Part shown: in pieces, positions 39,671 through 52,861 of the stretch
Position numbering within the stretch: the first letter of the stretch is position 1
Layout: each line of letters starts with the position of its first letter
Position numbers and translations under genes: made by a program
The notes under the pieces: generated by a model
What the model saw: the letters and a program-made list of their open reading frames with translations, nothing else
What the model was told of the DNA's origin: nothing
The model's database searches: none
NCBI GenBank assembly: GCA_040954595.2
Contig: CM082589.2
Coordinates: 6,758,001 to 6,822,000 of the forward strand
Source of the DNA: Balanoglossus misakiensis
Taxonomy: Eukaryota; Hemichordata
Direction of reading: 5' to 3'
Length of the DNA stretch: 64,000 nucleotides

Positions 39671-39816
39671 GAAAAACATCCTCCCGTACGCTCAAGTCAC
39701 ATTGTGCTTGCGCGAGTGTGTGTAGTAGTATCCACTGTAGCAGCCCTAGCCTTCCATCTCAACGATAATGACTCATTTAGCATCACTACGATAACCCTGC
39801 AGTTGTGAAAACAAGC

Positions 39817-39981
39817 ATGTCCACTTCGCCCTGCATCTGTGAGGAATCTGTGCCGCGAAACTCTCCAGAAGCAGCGAACCCAGGCAGCAAACAAGGTGGC
39901 CAGCCGGAGCTCTTGGAGTCCCCGTGTTTTGATAAAAACCCCGGCTCCCTCTGTCTGTATAGCCGTGATTTAAGTGTGTAA
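39817..39981 (+). CDS. Small ORF (54 codons), doubtful
   Basis: ATG to TAA, beginning MSTSPCICEESVPRNSPEA and rich in Ser, Pro, Gly and Glu. It lies about 120 bp downstream of the expected start from the TATA box at 39664. It has no recognisable domain. A GTAAGC donor overlaps the stop codon (donor at 39978) but would leave phase 2, incompatible with the exon at 63133. It could be an upstream ORF in a leader, or chance. Its balanced composition is the only argument for it. Confidence 0.15.
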   Translation: MSTSPCICEESVPRNSPEAANPGSKQGGQPELLESPCFDKNPGSLCLYSRDLSV

Positions 39982-40073
39982 GCCGCGTCAATGGTACTTG
40001 CGACCCACTCTTCCAATGGACTGTGTGTTTTCTAAGGTAAATGCACGGTCCCATTGAGCACGTTTTAGTGGTC

Positions 40074-40080
40074 TATAAAT
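40074..40080 (+). promoter_or_regulatory. Second TATA-like box near promoter D
   Basis: TATAAAT is followed about 25-30 bp later by CATCAGCACTTCACTG, which contains a TCA-type initiator. No coding frame with a usable donor follows. Confidence 0.25.
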
Positions 40081-40239
40081 AACACCGGCATCTCATCAGC
40101 ACTTCACTGTTTTATTCCTCTCTCTCTGGGTCTCTATGATGTGCTCGTTGTAGCCTGACTGCACGCTGTACTTCACTCACTGTGTTCTCTTGATCGCCTC
40201 AATACCCGTGCTGTGTGTCAGCTTCATTCACGGGGAGAA

Positions 40240-43200
40240 GAAGAAAAAAACACACCAAACTCGCACAAGTGGTGCTTTCTGGCAGAACCCAACTGTGCAC
40301 CCTAGTTGTGGCTAATGAGAACACGCAGTGGGCTTATATCAATTTAACTATCATAAAAGGGAGAGAGAAAAAAACAGTCTTCCAGTTGATTGATGATGCA
40401 TTTATTAATTTTCCACGGATAAATTTTGGATGTACCGGTACAGCGTGTTTTTATGCACACGTTTTTGCGCGAGTGCAATATGAATGAATGGCCTGAAGTA
40501 TACTCATAGCTGACAAGAGCATTATTAATGGGGAAACGCCACCAACACAATGTTAAATTACCGTGTAGAACATTTTTTATGGTGAATTGATAAGATAAAT
40601 AACAGCGAAATAGGATTTGAGCGACAAATAACGCGATGAAAAGGAGGTGTAAATTTGTGTAAATTAGCAAATGATGGAATTTGGCAGTTGGCTGAGGTTG
40701 ATAGCAGTGTTATAATTTCAAGATTTTATGTACGTTTGAAATAGAGTACTGTACAGATCACCAAATACATCTACACCAAGCTAGTATCACATATGGTAGC
40801 ATCAACATCTGTCTTAGAGCTTCACTATTTTGTTTATTTCAGGTGTAATGTGCTTTAAGTTGACAGAACGTAGAGCTAACTGTTTCTCATTTTGAAATAA
40901 CTGATCATCTTTTCCACGCGAGTGACACTGAACATTTCTAATTACATTTACAGTCAACTGTTTTTTTATCGGCCCAAAAGATTGATATTTTAAATCTCTC
41001 TTTAACCCCAGCGAACAAGGACGTGAAAATTAAAAATATGCACGGTTCTGTGTTGGTTCATTAAAAACATAATGATAGTCGTTTGTGTGATGTAATTGAT
41101 GTATTTAATTAACCTTGCGTTTTGAAGGGCAGGTGGATATGAACAAAGGTCGCATGCTCAGTAATGACTAGTGGATTTGATGTTGAGCTGTTTGTCGGCC
41201 CGGTTCAAATGTGCAGTCCAAGCCCGGTGGTGGACTAGAAATATAACATGCCTATTTCACCTCGTGGGGATCATTTAGATACACACTATTGAGTCAAATC
41301 GGTGATTTCAGCGACCATTTACGCCGGCGAGCGAACGTAAGCTGATGATCTACCGTACTCCTGCGCTGGCTTGATCATGTGACCTATCTCTGAGGCATGT
41401 CATATGCTGTTTAGTTCAGCGAAGTTTAGTAGAAATCCGGGGAATGGACGGCGAATTATGAATTGCCCGCTGATTTACTTTCCCTGTGCCATAGGACGTT
41501 TACTGTCTGTCATAATTATCCGCTGTGTTTTGATCGGTCGCAACATTGCACGCATCGTTACCATGTCAGTGCTGTCGAAAAAATTGCAATATTGCAGCTA
41601 ATTTTGTTTTGATGACCTTTGTTATATTTTTTTACTCTTTACTGATCATGTCTGTTTTCTTTATTTTCTAGTATAATTATTCTTGCATAGAAAAGTGAAA
41701 GTCTATAATGGACTTGACAATTCAGCTTTTGCGTATTCAGTAGTATTTTACTCATTGAAATCTAAGGTTCGTCTTAAATTTTCACAGATAATTTACAGTT
41801 TCTCTCAGACTCTGTTTTTTCGGTGCGATATTTACTGTCCTTGGAAAATCTTTGCCTGCAGAAACAGCTTGTTTAATATTCTTGCCATTTGCAAGCCAAT
41901 GTACCATTCTTGTTGTGTGTTTTTTTTTCTGTAATTCATAATTCATGTTATTATGAAAATCTCATCGCTTGATTGCCACTGCATTAATTCAGTTTAACAG
42001 CTGCTAAGTCTGAAAATAAATTCCCCTGGAAAAAGCAAGAACAGATTTTATTATATAGCTCAAAGCTCACAGTCCAGATTTGCCTGTAAGAGTGGTACTT
42101 CCGAAGCCAATCTGTTGTCATATTGTTTGGCATGAAAATCTCTGCAAAAAAGTTTTGATTGTTTAAGAGTTTGAAATGCATTGCAACCAGCCTTGATATT
42201 TTGTTTTGAATGAAGGAGAATAAGGGGATTGTTTTTGTGGATTTTATGATGTATGATGTAAAAAAACGGGCAGTTCTTGTTCATCCGACACAGAATGGAC
42301 ATACTGAGACTGCCACCTTGATTTGTTGCCATAGCGTAGCAAGGTAGCCATAACCGGCATTCCTCCTATGCGGGCCGCCATCACTGAGGTCAAAGGTCGG
42401 CGCAGGTGTCAATCACTTGAAATGTTAACTGGTGTGAAATTTTTGAAAATAGATCCCTGTAACATTGGCATCGGCGCTGTTTCGTGGTAGTTTGGCTCTG
42501 TTTGAGTATTCCTCTGTCCTCATACAGAATTTTTGATATTTTATAGATTTTCTGAAATCGTCCACACTCCAAATAAATCTCTCATAACTTTTAGGCTGGA
42601 CTTGAAATATCTTTTCAAGTGATTTTTGAAGTTCGACTCACAGTTTTAATTCTAAAAACAAAAACTTCCTGGTATAGGTTCATTTCGTTCTCATGAGGAG
42701 AACATATTTAATATACGATTAAGAATAGACCCTCTAAACTTTGGTATATGGTTTGGGTGTGTGCTTATTTTTGGTCTAACAATAACCAAGCTTGCAGGAT
42801 ATCCTATTTCAGGGAAACCACTGTTTCTGTACACCCACAGTATTTTATCAGCTCCGACCAAATTGATGGAACAAATTGAGTCAAAAGTTATTTCATGCCG
42901 AGCCTCGTACATCATAAATCACATTAAATGGATCATAATTGTAATTATATGAGAGGGGCAATATCACAATAGCCCCGACAGAGAGAGTATGATGCATAAT
43001 ATCAATTTATTGTTCTCTGCAGAATGGAGGGTTAAATATTAATAACCGAGAAATATTTTTTGATGCCAGAGATAAAAGATAATTATGTTTTGAGTAATTA
43101 CGGCGTACATGGAAATTTTAATGTGTGACCTGTCTGGGCCTGAGTTATATCTCAATTGTCTTTTGTGTGGGGGAGATGGGGGGGGGGGGGAATAAATGGG

Positions 43201-45239
43201 CTAGGTTTTACAGTTACATGGTGAGGACTCAAATTGCCTTGGTGTTTAATGTTATTGTTTTAAACTATCAGTTCTGAATGTAATGTTCATAGAAGTATAT
43301 ATGCGAGCAAAATAAGACAACTGATGTGAATTTCTATCATTCTCTGTGAGGGTCTTTTGTTGCGTTTCGCCACCTGGGAACAGAACTGGAAAACACTAAA
43401 AATAAGCCACTAAAACAGCATGTTCGAGACTCTTTAATGGGGAGGGGGGGGGGGCGGGATCAGTGTGGTTTTACTCAGTGCAAAAAAAAAGTAACCACCA
43501 GGTGAAGATCGACGAAATCTGAACTTTGGTGGGAAAAATAAAACCAATAATTTGTCAATCCCGATTCGAGAATTACATGATTGGAGATCGAGAAATGATT
43601 TGCAGTTGATAGGAAATCTGAGGAGGGCATCTTCCTCGGGCTCGAGTCAATCTCAGTGCCTCCAGGACGTATTTCTGGGCAATTTTCCATTTGTGCCACT
43701 CAGTGGAGATTCCTACTTGGTGAGGGACGCTGTCTGTGTGTCTGCCTGTCGGTCTTTAACTCCGTGACATTGACTTGTAACCCGTTACCAGTATCGCTAT
43801 AAAAAGTAAAGTTTCCCTGTCCTTTCACTCCAATTATAAATGACAGCTACATTGTTTGCTCCGGCGGTCCCCCCCCCCCCTCCCCAATGAATAAAGTCTG
43901 TTCATTTGTCCTCCCAAGGCTTGTATGTCGAGGTTATGTCAATAGACTAGCATCTAAGAAAAACCAGCCCCCCTCCCCTCCTCTATTGACTCAGCACAAC
44001 AATCTTTTTACGTTCTCTTAAAGTTGACAGTTTTCTTTCTCTCCCATCTGCGCGACTTATTCTCCATCTGTAAATATAGCCAATTACCCGGTATCTTTTC
44101 ATTTCACTGTTTAGCCTCTGTAATTTGCGTCTTTATCCGGCCGTTTTTTTTTTTTCTTCTCCATCCCGGCTTTCAGTGGCGGTCTGATCCATTTCCTTAT
44201 ACCATGTGATTTCCACTCTTTCCATCACGCTGGAACATTAGCTCCATTGTTGTTGCCGTCCCAAATCTTTTTAAAGAAATCCTGTGGTCTTTATTTCACC
44301 GAGATTTCCCGCCACTCGGACAATTGGGAGACCGGTAATCCGGGCATATTTACTGAAAGTTAGAATCCCTCGTGTGCTTATTAATTTATCACAGAAAATT
44401 CTTTTACCTATTAATTTGCTCCTGCCTATTTTACATTAAAAGAGGATTAAGATTTGTAGTTTACCAGAAATTGAATTTCTTATTTAAAAAAATCTAATAT
44501 TACTTTATTTATAACACCCTATCAGAATATTGACCCTTTACTTCAAAATGTTTACAATTTTTTGTCTATTTCTTGCTAAAAGCATCTCAAAAATGGTTTA
44601 TTTTTAAAGATTCACCATTTTTTTGTCAGCGCCAAACAGACTGGAATTTCCCTGGAATATCGCCCAGTGTTGCTGTCTGTCTGCCCCAGTGACTATCTGG
44701 CATCAACCAGAAATTTAATTATTGGAAAGGTTCTTGCCTAAAAGCGATGTTAGGGGCACAACTTCTGGTATCAGTAACTTACAGTCAAACGTGACTGTGT
44801 TTTTCAACAGAAAACCCATCACATAAACCAAAACAACAAAAATAATGCAAGAAATAAAAAAAACATTTAGATAAATTTCGTGTAATGAAAAACATGTGAA
44901 AGGCAATAGATTAACCACATAGTGCCAGTCAGAAGTCGCCGTCACCATGACAACCTCTCCTAACTTGATTTACTGCTACTGTGTATAAGTGTATTGTTTA
45001 TTTACTTATGGCTGGGAGAGGGCTAATGAGTAGGTGTTAATTGTTGACAATAGAGTGTGAAAGACTCGTTAAGTCAACAAAAGCTTGATCCAAAATGGAG
45101 ATAGGAAGGCCAGTCTGCGATTATGGCTGCCCGGGCTTCCCTGCTGCGTGTGTGCCGTCTCTATGGCTTTGCCTTGTTCCTTCTCTGTGATGCTCCAAGC
45201 TTTTTTGTTTACAGATGTTAAACAAGTGTTCTCTGTCTA
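40240..45239. other. Non-coding, several homopolymer G/C runs
   Basis: No supported exon. G or C runs lie at 43178-43190, 43444-43454 and 43869-43880. A strong acceptor-like site (long pyrimidine tract, then TTTCAG at 44171-44176) is not followed by a plausible exon. The stretch 43.6-44.4 kb is GC-richer. Confidence 0.5.
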
Positions 45240-45392
45240 GGTCTTTGTCCCCCCTGTTTCCCTGTCTCTCTCTATACATCTCTCTGTCTGTCTCTCTCCC
45301 TCTCTCTCTGTCTCTCTCCCTCTCTCTCTCTGTCTCTCTCCCTCTCTCTCTCTGTCTCTCTCCCTCTCTCTCTCTGTCTCTCTCCCTCTCTC

Positions 45393-45423
<31 letters not shown>

Positions 45424-45660
45424 TTCAAGTTCTCGTAATAAAGATACATGTCAAATTGATATATATATATCTATCTCTATCTGTCTTTTTGTCTGTCTGT
45501 CTGTCTCTCCCTCTCTCTCTGTTCCCCTCTGATCATGCCTCTCTCTCTCTCTCTGTTACGTTTCTGTCCGTCTATGTATTTCTCTCTATATCTCTTTCTT
45601 ATCTGTGCGATTTCTGTATGTCTCTCTATCTCTATCTGTCTTCTCTCTCTCCCCATCTCT
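45240..45660. repeat. CT-rich minisatellite, 22-bp period
   Basis: TCTC-rich sequence. From about 45296 to 45400 a 22-bp unit (GTCTCTCTCCCTCTCTCTCT plus CT) repeats in tandem, followed by (TCTG)n and diverged CT sequence. Leu/Ser frames on one strand and Arg/Glu frames on the other are repeat artefacts. Confidence 0.92.
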
Positions 45661-47548
45661 TCCCCCACCCCTCTTGGCTCCATCCCTATATCTGAAGACC
45701 TCGTTTTTTCTGTCCTGATTTATATTACCGTCTCCGAGTATTCCTTGCAGTTAATATTCCATAAACTACGTCCGTTCAGTAAAATGAAGTATTCCTCATC
45801 AAAAGTAAATTCATTCCTTTTTGTACAGTCAAGTTGTTATCTACTTTACTGGCCCTTTTTGGTACTTACTTTTCTGCAAGAAAACTCAATTTGTAAGGTA
45901 AGATTATAAGCGTATGAAGGATAGATGCACATACACATTATACTTTTTCTGAGATTGCTCTAAATTGAATCTTCTGTCATTTTCCACCGACTTCGTACTT
46001 CGCAATCATTTTTTTGGGTCCATAATTTGAAAAGCTGCAGGGACTGGAGGCCAAATCACTTGACCAGCATTCTGCGAAACAGATTGGTTGTCAAAAGTTA
46101 TAGCTAATGGAGCTTTTATCAATTTTTTCAAGTTTTTGCACGTGTTTTAAGATCGTTCACGTCTGGCATTTTGTTTGTTTTTTGTGAAAAGCATGTCCCC
46201 AAATGTGGATCAGGAAACTCGTTGAAACTTAAGAGGATTTCTGCCAAATGACTGCACTAACAAGATTCCCCCTCTATGCAAATTTGAGACATTTACACCA
46301 ATCAGGATGGTGGTTTCAGCCGTTCGAAAGAAATCCACATTAGCAAATGAGAAAGCGTTATAGGTAGGCATTAGGGAATTCATATCTGCGTTGAAAATTA
46401 GAGTATGAATTTTTTAAACCTTCAAACTAAGTTTTATTTCCTGGATAACATTCATCAAATATCTTCATTGGTGGAATTTTCAGAAAGAGATCTAACCGAT
46501 GAGATTGATATTAATAAATTATTTTCTGAAGAGTAAAAATATCAAGTAGATTGTGAATAAGTGTACACCAATTATTAAATTCAAACTTTATGTTGAACTA
46601 TGTGTATTGTAACAAGGCTTTACTATACATGACTAATTTAGACCAAGGTTTATTGTGCTAATATCTAACCAATATTTTGCATCGCACATGATCCAATCAG
46701 TAGGGACTATACCGAACAGATTGTATCTATCTTTTAATCCGTAAGTAACAGACTTTAACACACATTACCGGCTTTTAGTGAGTGCCGTACGACAACATCC
46801 TAAACATATGTTAAACCATAAGCGCACAAATCCATTATCAGTTCAGAACAGGCTTACCTGATAATCAGTGTAAAGCCTCGAAAGATCAAAAATACATTGA
46901 CAATGGATGAGACAAGGTTATTACGTCGACTGCAGAGACTCTGAGCCGACAAAGACGCACTGTGAAAGGCACCGAGTATGACAGTGACTGCACTGCAAAC
47001 CGTCAACATCACATCCTTGTTAGAAAAGACGTTAAACTCCATGACTTACCAGATACTAACTTCGCCTAATTGGTTACAAATGACCCCGAGATTATTTGCT
47101 TTTACTATAACCCAATAAAGTTGACTGCGGAGAAGAAGGGTCTTAGGAAAATGTCATAGTAAGGGGGAAAAAAACGCAGATTTTAGCGTAATTCACCCAA
47201 GTCTTTGTTGCTGGTAAATGCGGGGACCGTAAAGGAGATTACATGCAGTTGCCGCCAAGGAGGCAGTGGGAAGATTAGATTTGTGGCGGAGTGGTTCTTC
47301 GACCGAAATACACTGTCAGGAAAGATCGGTTGGTGGACCATCACGCCAACCTTTCTTTACGTGTGCGGCCATTACTGTTCGAACAAAACACTCGCTTTTA
47401 AGGAACGCGATGGCTTGGATTGAATTAGTGAACTGTCCTTAGAATCCTGTCAGCGCTTCTCAGGTAGTGAAGCACAAAATAACCAGACCCAGGGGGGATT
47501 TGTTTCAGCCTGGGTGGAAGCGGGTGAGATTTTGATTAAAGAAATATT
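45661..47548. other. Non-coding
   Basis: No supported exon. An ATG frame at 45784-45897 ends at AAG/GTAAGA in phase 0 but is strongly hydrophobic, extends out of the CT repeat and has no promoter signal. It is listed among the rejected items. Confidence 0.5.
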
Positions 47549-47718
47549 GAAGAATTTTGTCGATGAAGAATTATTCATTCAAAATTAGAAGTTCTGGATT
47601 CAGGGGTATGAAGAATTTTGTCGATGCAGAATTATTCATTCAAAATTAGAAGTTCTGGATTGGTATGAAGAATTTTGTCGATTAAGAATTATTCATTCAA
47701 AATTAGAAGGTCTGGATT
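47549..47718. repeat. Minisatellite, three units of 57-61 bp
   Basis: Each unit starts GAAGAATTTTGTCGAT and continues AAGAATTATTCATTC then AAAATTAGAAG-TCTGGATT. Units start at 47549, 47610 and 47667. They are nearly identical, and the length difference lies in the joint after CTGGATT. Confidence 0.95.
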
Positions 47719-50700
47719 TGTGTGCCAAAAATTCTTGTAAATTTGGTGTGTTTTTTTGCATGAAAGTATATGAACTGTTTGGTATATTTTTATTTCACAT
47801 TTCGTAAATATGGAAAACTGTTGCTTGGTTGGTTCTGATTTGATTTCTGTGGGGGATTTCACCAGTTTTTGAATCCTGTCTTTTGTGGTTTTGACCCACG
47901 TTGTCCAGGTTAAAAATAAAAAGAAAGATAGCGTGTTCTGTTCTGAAGTAGCATTTTCTAAATGTAGCCTATACTCCCATTCTTCATACACGGGATAGAT
48001 ATTGTCTTTTTTTTCTCTGTGAAACAGACTTTGGAGTCATGCTTGAAAAATAACGGACAAAAAGCAAACTGTATTGAAGTTGGCTCGGATCGATAGCTAT
48101 GTTTGTCCATTTTTGTCAGAAACGCTTTGAAATCGTGAATAAACACAGTGGCATGCATTATTGAAATGGCAGCGGTACGTGCGTGTCTGGAATGCTTTTT
48201 CCAAGAGAGGTTATTTGAGCGAAATAAATGACTTCGAACATTCCCTCGCGTATCTGTTTAGTTTAACGTCAAACCGAGAAGTTCTGGCGTTCTTGACAGG
48301 TTTCTAGTGGACCTTTGATTTATGGTGAGGTATTAAAATAATTGGTGTAAATATCCGAGAGATCTTGTAAGAACAACTTGGAAAATTACTGGGATATGCT
48401 GGCTTGCAGCGATAATGATTTGTTTCTGGGAAAGGCATGGGAAAGAGGCTTCGTTGTGATTTCCAGAAAAATAAATCGTGCAGGTCTGCTGTGTTCAGTT
48501 GGCGGTATCATCCGACCACTGCACAGAAAACAGAAATGACAAAAATTTCTGATTTGGTCAGTAATTGTACTTCAGGCTTTACGAGCAGATGCCAGGGGAG
48601 TAATGGTGTACAAATTGTAATATTAGTATTGTTGTAAAATTGTTTGAATTTCCAGGTTTTTGTCAGATTTGGGTTTGGATATTACAGTTTTCCTGAAACA
48701 ATGTTCAGCCCAATCACCCCTATTTACGAATGCATAGCTCCAACCCTGCCTATTGAAGACAATTGGCTTGAACCACTTTCAGGCAGTGGAGGGGGAAGTG
48801 TCATATACTGGCAGCTAGCGACTATATTTTATCAATTTCATGTATATCAAATTTCAGCCAATGAATATTGTTTCATGCTTCATTATTTATTAAGCACATG
48901 GAGAAACAGTCATGGCAGAGCAGTGGTGTGGAGCGTTTGGGTTTGAAAATGATTTGAACAAGAAAAAGGGAGGTCTTCAAGTCTACAGCAATACTGCTAT
49001 AGTCAGCCACACACAGGCTGTGTCCAGTTGAATTTTTTCAACTTCCTATAAAGTTTAGGTGTTCTGTTGTAAGTTATTATTTTAATTCCTGTGAAAGATG
49101 AAAACTGGTTACCCGGAACATGTGTGAAAATAAATCTGACAAGTACGTCACTATCTGTGAGGTGAAAAGAAAATGTGGCAAAATGGAGAATTGATACCAG
49201 TCGAAGGGCCAGGATCTGGTCTCATTCATTGCGTTTGTTTCTTGTGTAGGAACATGCTACTGTAAACAAATGATAAGCTTTAATATCGATATTACTTGCT
49301 CGGTGAAATCTTTCCAAAGAAGAAATGATTGATGGTTGTTCAAGTCGGGCCAGTGTTTTGCGTCTTTCTCACGAGAGCAACTCCAGCGAGTGATGACAGG
49401 TGACATGTGTTACAACTGGATCTACTTCGGGAGTCGTGTCGGCAAAATCCGACCTGATAAGCTATTTGAACTCCGAGTGCCCAATCAAACCGCTTTCAAA
49501 ATATACAAAGGCATCCACTGCCGGGGTCGGTCGGTCCCCCGACTTTCACGTTTAGAGCAGCTCAGCTAGACCACTGCTGAGGCGAACTGTAGTTTTTCAA
49601 TCAGCTCCTTCACCTGGTGCAGATGTGAGTCCGTCAGAGTGGAATATGAATTATGGTTTTGCGTATAGAGGGGAGATTGAGAATTTCCTGTCGTGACTCG
49701 CAAGTTGCAGACTACTAAAGACGAGGCTGTTTTCACGAAATTCGGTCGTTTGTGTCATTGTGCCATTCTGTACATCTGAAAATGAGATTCATTTGAAGTC
49801 TTACCAGATGAACTTAACATTAGTGATAATTTAGTGTTGATATTACCATTCCGCAAAATAGAGAGTTTTTACCTGGAATTTATTAATAAAATCATCACAA
49901 TTCATGAAAATTACACCCACAGTACATGTACAGCTATCCAGCCAGATGACAACTAAATGATCCTTGTATATTTTTATGAATGTGGATGCCACTTCACTTT
50001 GAAACTTAAAATAATTGCAGAGAAAATGTAACTTTTAAATCTGTGAGATGCATGTGACATTTATATGGAAGAGAGTGCGTTGTTACTGCAAGTGGGTCCT
50101 GAAAATACATTAATTAATTTCACCCTAATGTCTTTGTACAATTGGTCTCTGATTGGCTGGTGCCATGGTAACATTAAGAGTGACAGGAGGATTTGTGTGC
50201 TAATAGGGCAATTTAACCCTAAACTTCGCATTCTAATGACACCATCAAATGCAGAGATGACAGTTTAAATCGACGCGGCGCTTGTTAGCGGCCCTTGTTG
50301 TTCATAGCATCAAAACTGGGACCGAGGGGAGGTTGTCGTGTCCAAACCCGACAAGTGATTTCCCCTGATTGTACCAATCACTCTCTGTTTTCTTCTTCTG
50401 GCAAAAAAAAAGTACTTTGGCCGTGGAAGTCTTAGCAATTTTCTGAACAGAGCAAAACAAATTTTTCTCCTGCCTGCCTGCCTAACTCACTTTTCCCACG
50501 TTTCCCACAACTGTTAGCAATTTGTTTTAGTTGCTTGTCCCAGCCAATCTATCATCTCTTCTATCAAAGAGCTCGCCAAAATTCACTGATCATCAAAGTG
50601 TGCTGCATTAATTTAAGGGTATGACGACAGAAAATAATCCTGAGTGTTCTATAAAGATACTTTTTTTCATAAGAAACTTAAAATATGGAAGAAACATGTC

Positions 50701-51583
50701 TGGAATATCTCACAGTGCATCATGGGAAGTTTTGTCATTGTCACTCCCTGGTGGTGATTGGTCAGATATTTTTGCAGTGACGAAACCATTTCTCTTTCAT
50801 GTTCAATTCACATGCATACAGTTCATACATGTACATGTACCTACCCACATCGGACCACCACTAACCCACCCACCCCCTCGCCATCTGCGGTCTTGCCATT
50901 CGTAGTTTGTATTGAAAATTTCAGTGCTACTCAAAAACTAGTCTGTCCGCCCAGAGAATTCTCTGTCCTTGATCTGTCTATAAACTATATTGAAGGCTGA
51001 CTTCCCCCTCCAACAAAAACTCGATGTAGCATCAATATTTGCCTGGCTCTCATAACATCCGTAGCCTGGCATCGTGGAAGACTTTTCTTGGTGCACACAA
51101 GCCCCCATTCTTCTGGGAAAACAGTAAAACAGACCGCATGTCAGAAGGAGTCAAAATATTTGATTTATAGGAATTATTGTTTACCTGATCATTTCCATCA
51201 ATGCTTCTTGAATCCATGGAAAACAAACACTTCTCACGTTCAGGGGAAGACATCGGTCGAACACATGATGATTGAGACACTCATCGTCCGTTGAGAACCA
51301 CTGTTTCAATTTTCGGTGCGCACATTTTATTTTGAGCTTGCCGCGTGTTTTGTAGTCCTTGCCTGTTATTGATTGAGCAGATATTTATGACAGAGCCAAG
51401 AAAAAAGAAAGACTAAATCTCAGGCTTATCGTGTGTTTTGTAGCACTCGAGATGTGATAACATGCATTTTGGAGACATATGTTGATCTTATGGTGACTAA
51501 AATGTTCGCAACTTTCGACAGTCATGTCGCTTGTGTTAGATTTATTATAAACTTGTTCAGCTTGCAATTTTTGCAACAGTTCA
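47719..51583. other. Non-coding, probable intron sequence
   Basis: Several open frames up to about 100 codons occur, but none shows a start, splice sites and coding-like composition together. The frame at 49393-49569 (MTGDMCYNWIYFG...) looks protein-like but ends in a stop without a usable donor. Confidence 0.5.
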
Positions 51584-51590
51584 GTCTGAT

Positions 51591-51686
51591 CACAGGGAAC
51601 TCAGGCTCATAGTTGTGGTCAAATGAATATTAAATATTATTATTATGAATAAAAAATGGAAAAAATATTAAAAATTATTATTATTA

Positions 51687-51721
<35 letters not shown>

Positions 51722-52080
51722 ATTTGTAGTAGTTCTTGTTATCTATCATGTGTTAAAATCCAACATACCTATGCATGCTGTCTTCTCCCGGCCCCTAACA
51801 CGTACTGTACTGGCCGACCTATATACTCTACCCTAAGGAAAAGACAAGGGATGCAACTTGTCTCATACCCAACTGATTTTCACTCGCCAAAAAACACACC
51901 AAGTCAACATCGGAATCGCTAAATTTCGACATGGGCCAACTTACAGTAGTCATACTCTACAACCCTGATCCGTACTGTACCTCATATCGTAGATAAAGCT
52001 GGAAAATCCAAAGTTTTCGCGATGTATTTTGGCATTGCTTGCAACAACCTCTTAGTGAAACCTCCAGCTCGTCTGCCCGC
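51591..52080 (+). repeat. Left inverted arm of foldback element
   Basis: From CACAGGGAACTC to TCGTCTGCCCGC. It contains a (TTA)n microsatellite at about 51675-51718. Confidence 0.9.
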
Positions 52081-52359
52081 TAAACATCGTACGAGCCTGA
52101 CAAAACTGGTACGAAATTCAAAATATACAGTGGTGCGCATCGTACTTCCGGGTTCCTGCGAAAACTATGAGAATGAGTCGTTTTCATGGTATACGCACAA
52201 AATTTTGGTAAGTTCTAACCTTTTTCATTGTTATAGAATAGGATTTATCGTTATCTCAAAGGAAATGGAGACAGCAGGGATTGTTGCCAGAGATGACCTA
52301 TATCTGAGCCGACGAATTTGATACACGCTATGCGATTGGTTGATTTCAAATTTTGACTC
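52081..52359. other. Spacer of foldback element
   Basis: Unique 279-bp core. It has a plus-strand open frame that is continuous with the left arm (ATG at 52022 to 52321) and a TTTTG/GTAAGT donor-like site at 52209, but no recognisable transposase motif. It is too short for a transposase, so the element is non-autonomous. Confidence 0.7.
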
Positions 52360-52718
52360 GCGGGCAGACGAGCTGGAGGTGTCACTAAGAGATTGTTGCA
52401 AGCAATGCCAAAATACATCGCGAAAACTGTGGATTTTCCAGCTTTATCTACGATATGAGGTACAGTACGGATCAGGATTGTAGAGTATGACTACTGTAAG
52501 TTGGCCCATGTCGAAATTTAGCGATTCCGATGTTGACTTGGTGTGTTTTTTGGCGAGTGAAAATCAGTTGGGTATGAGACAAGTTGCATCCCTTGTCTTT
52601 TTCTTAGGGTAGAGTATATAGGTCGGCCAGTACAGTACGTGTTAGGGGCCGGGAGAAGACAGCATGCATAGGTATGTTGGATTTTAACACATGATAGATA
52701 ACAAGAACTACTACAAAT

Positions 52719-52762
<44 letters not shown>

Positions 52763-52861
52763 TAATAATAATAATAATTTTTAATATTTTTTCCATTTTT
52801 TATTCATAATAATAATATTTAATATTCATTTGACCACAACTATGAGCCTGAGTTCCCTGTG
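52360..52861 (-). repeat. Right inverted arm of foldback element
   Basis: Reverse complement of the left arm, from GCGGGCAGACGA to GAGTTCCCTGTG, with the matching (TAA)n run at about 52722-52762, slightly longer than on the left. Confidence 0.9.

Noticed and set aside
45784-45897. ATG frame of 38 codons ending at AAG/GTAAGA in phase 0
   Set aside because: It fits the phase of the exon at 63133, but the peptide is very hydrophobic, the region is AT-rich and no promoter signal precedes it. Kept out as probable chance.
49393-49569. Protein-like frame MTGDMCYNWIYFG...
   Set aside because: It ends at a stop with no acceptor, donor or promoter. A CAG/GTGACA site just upstream gives the wrong phase.
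51656-52796. Two identical open frames (88-92 codons, poly-Tyr) on opposite strands
   Set aside because: They are the two arms of one inverted repeat, with a TAA microsatellite giving the poly-Tyr or poly-Ile run. They are not a duplicated gene.
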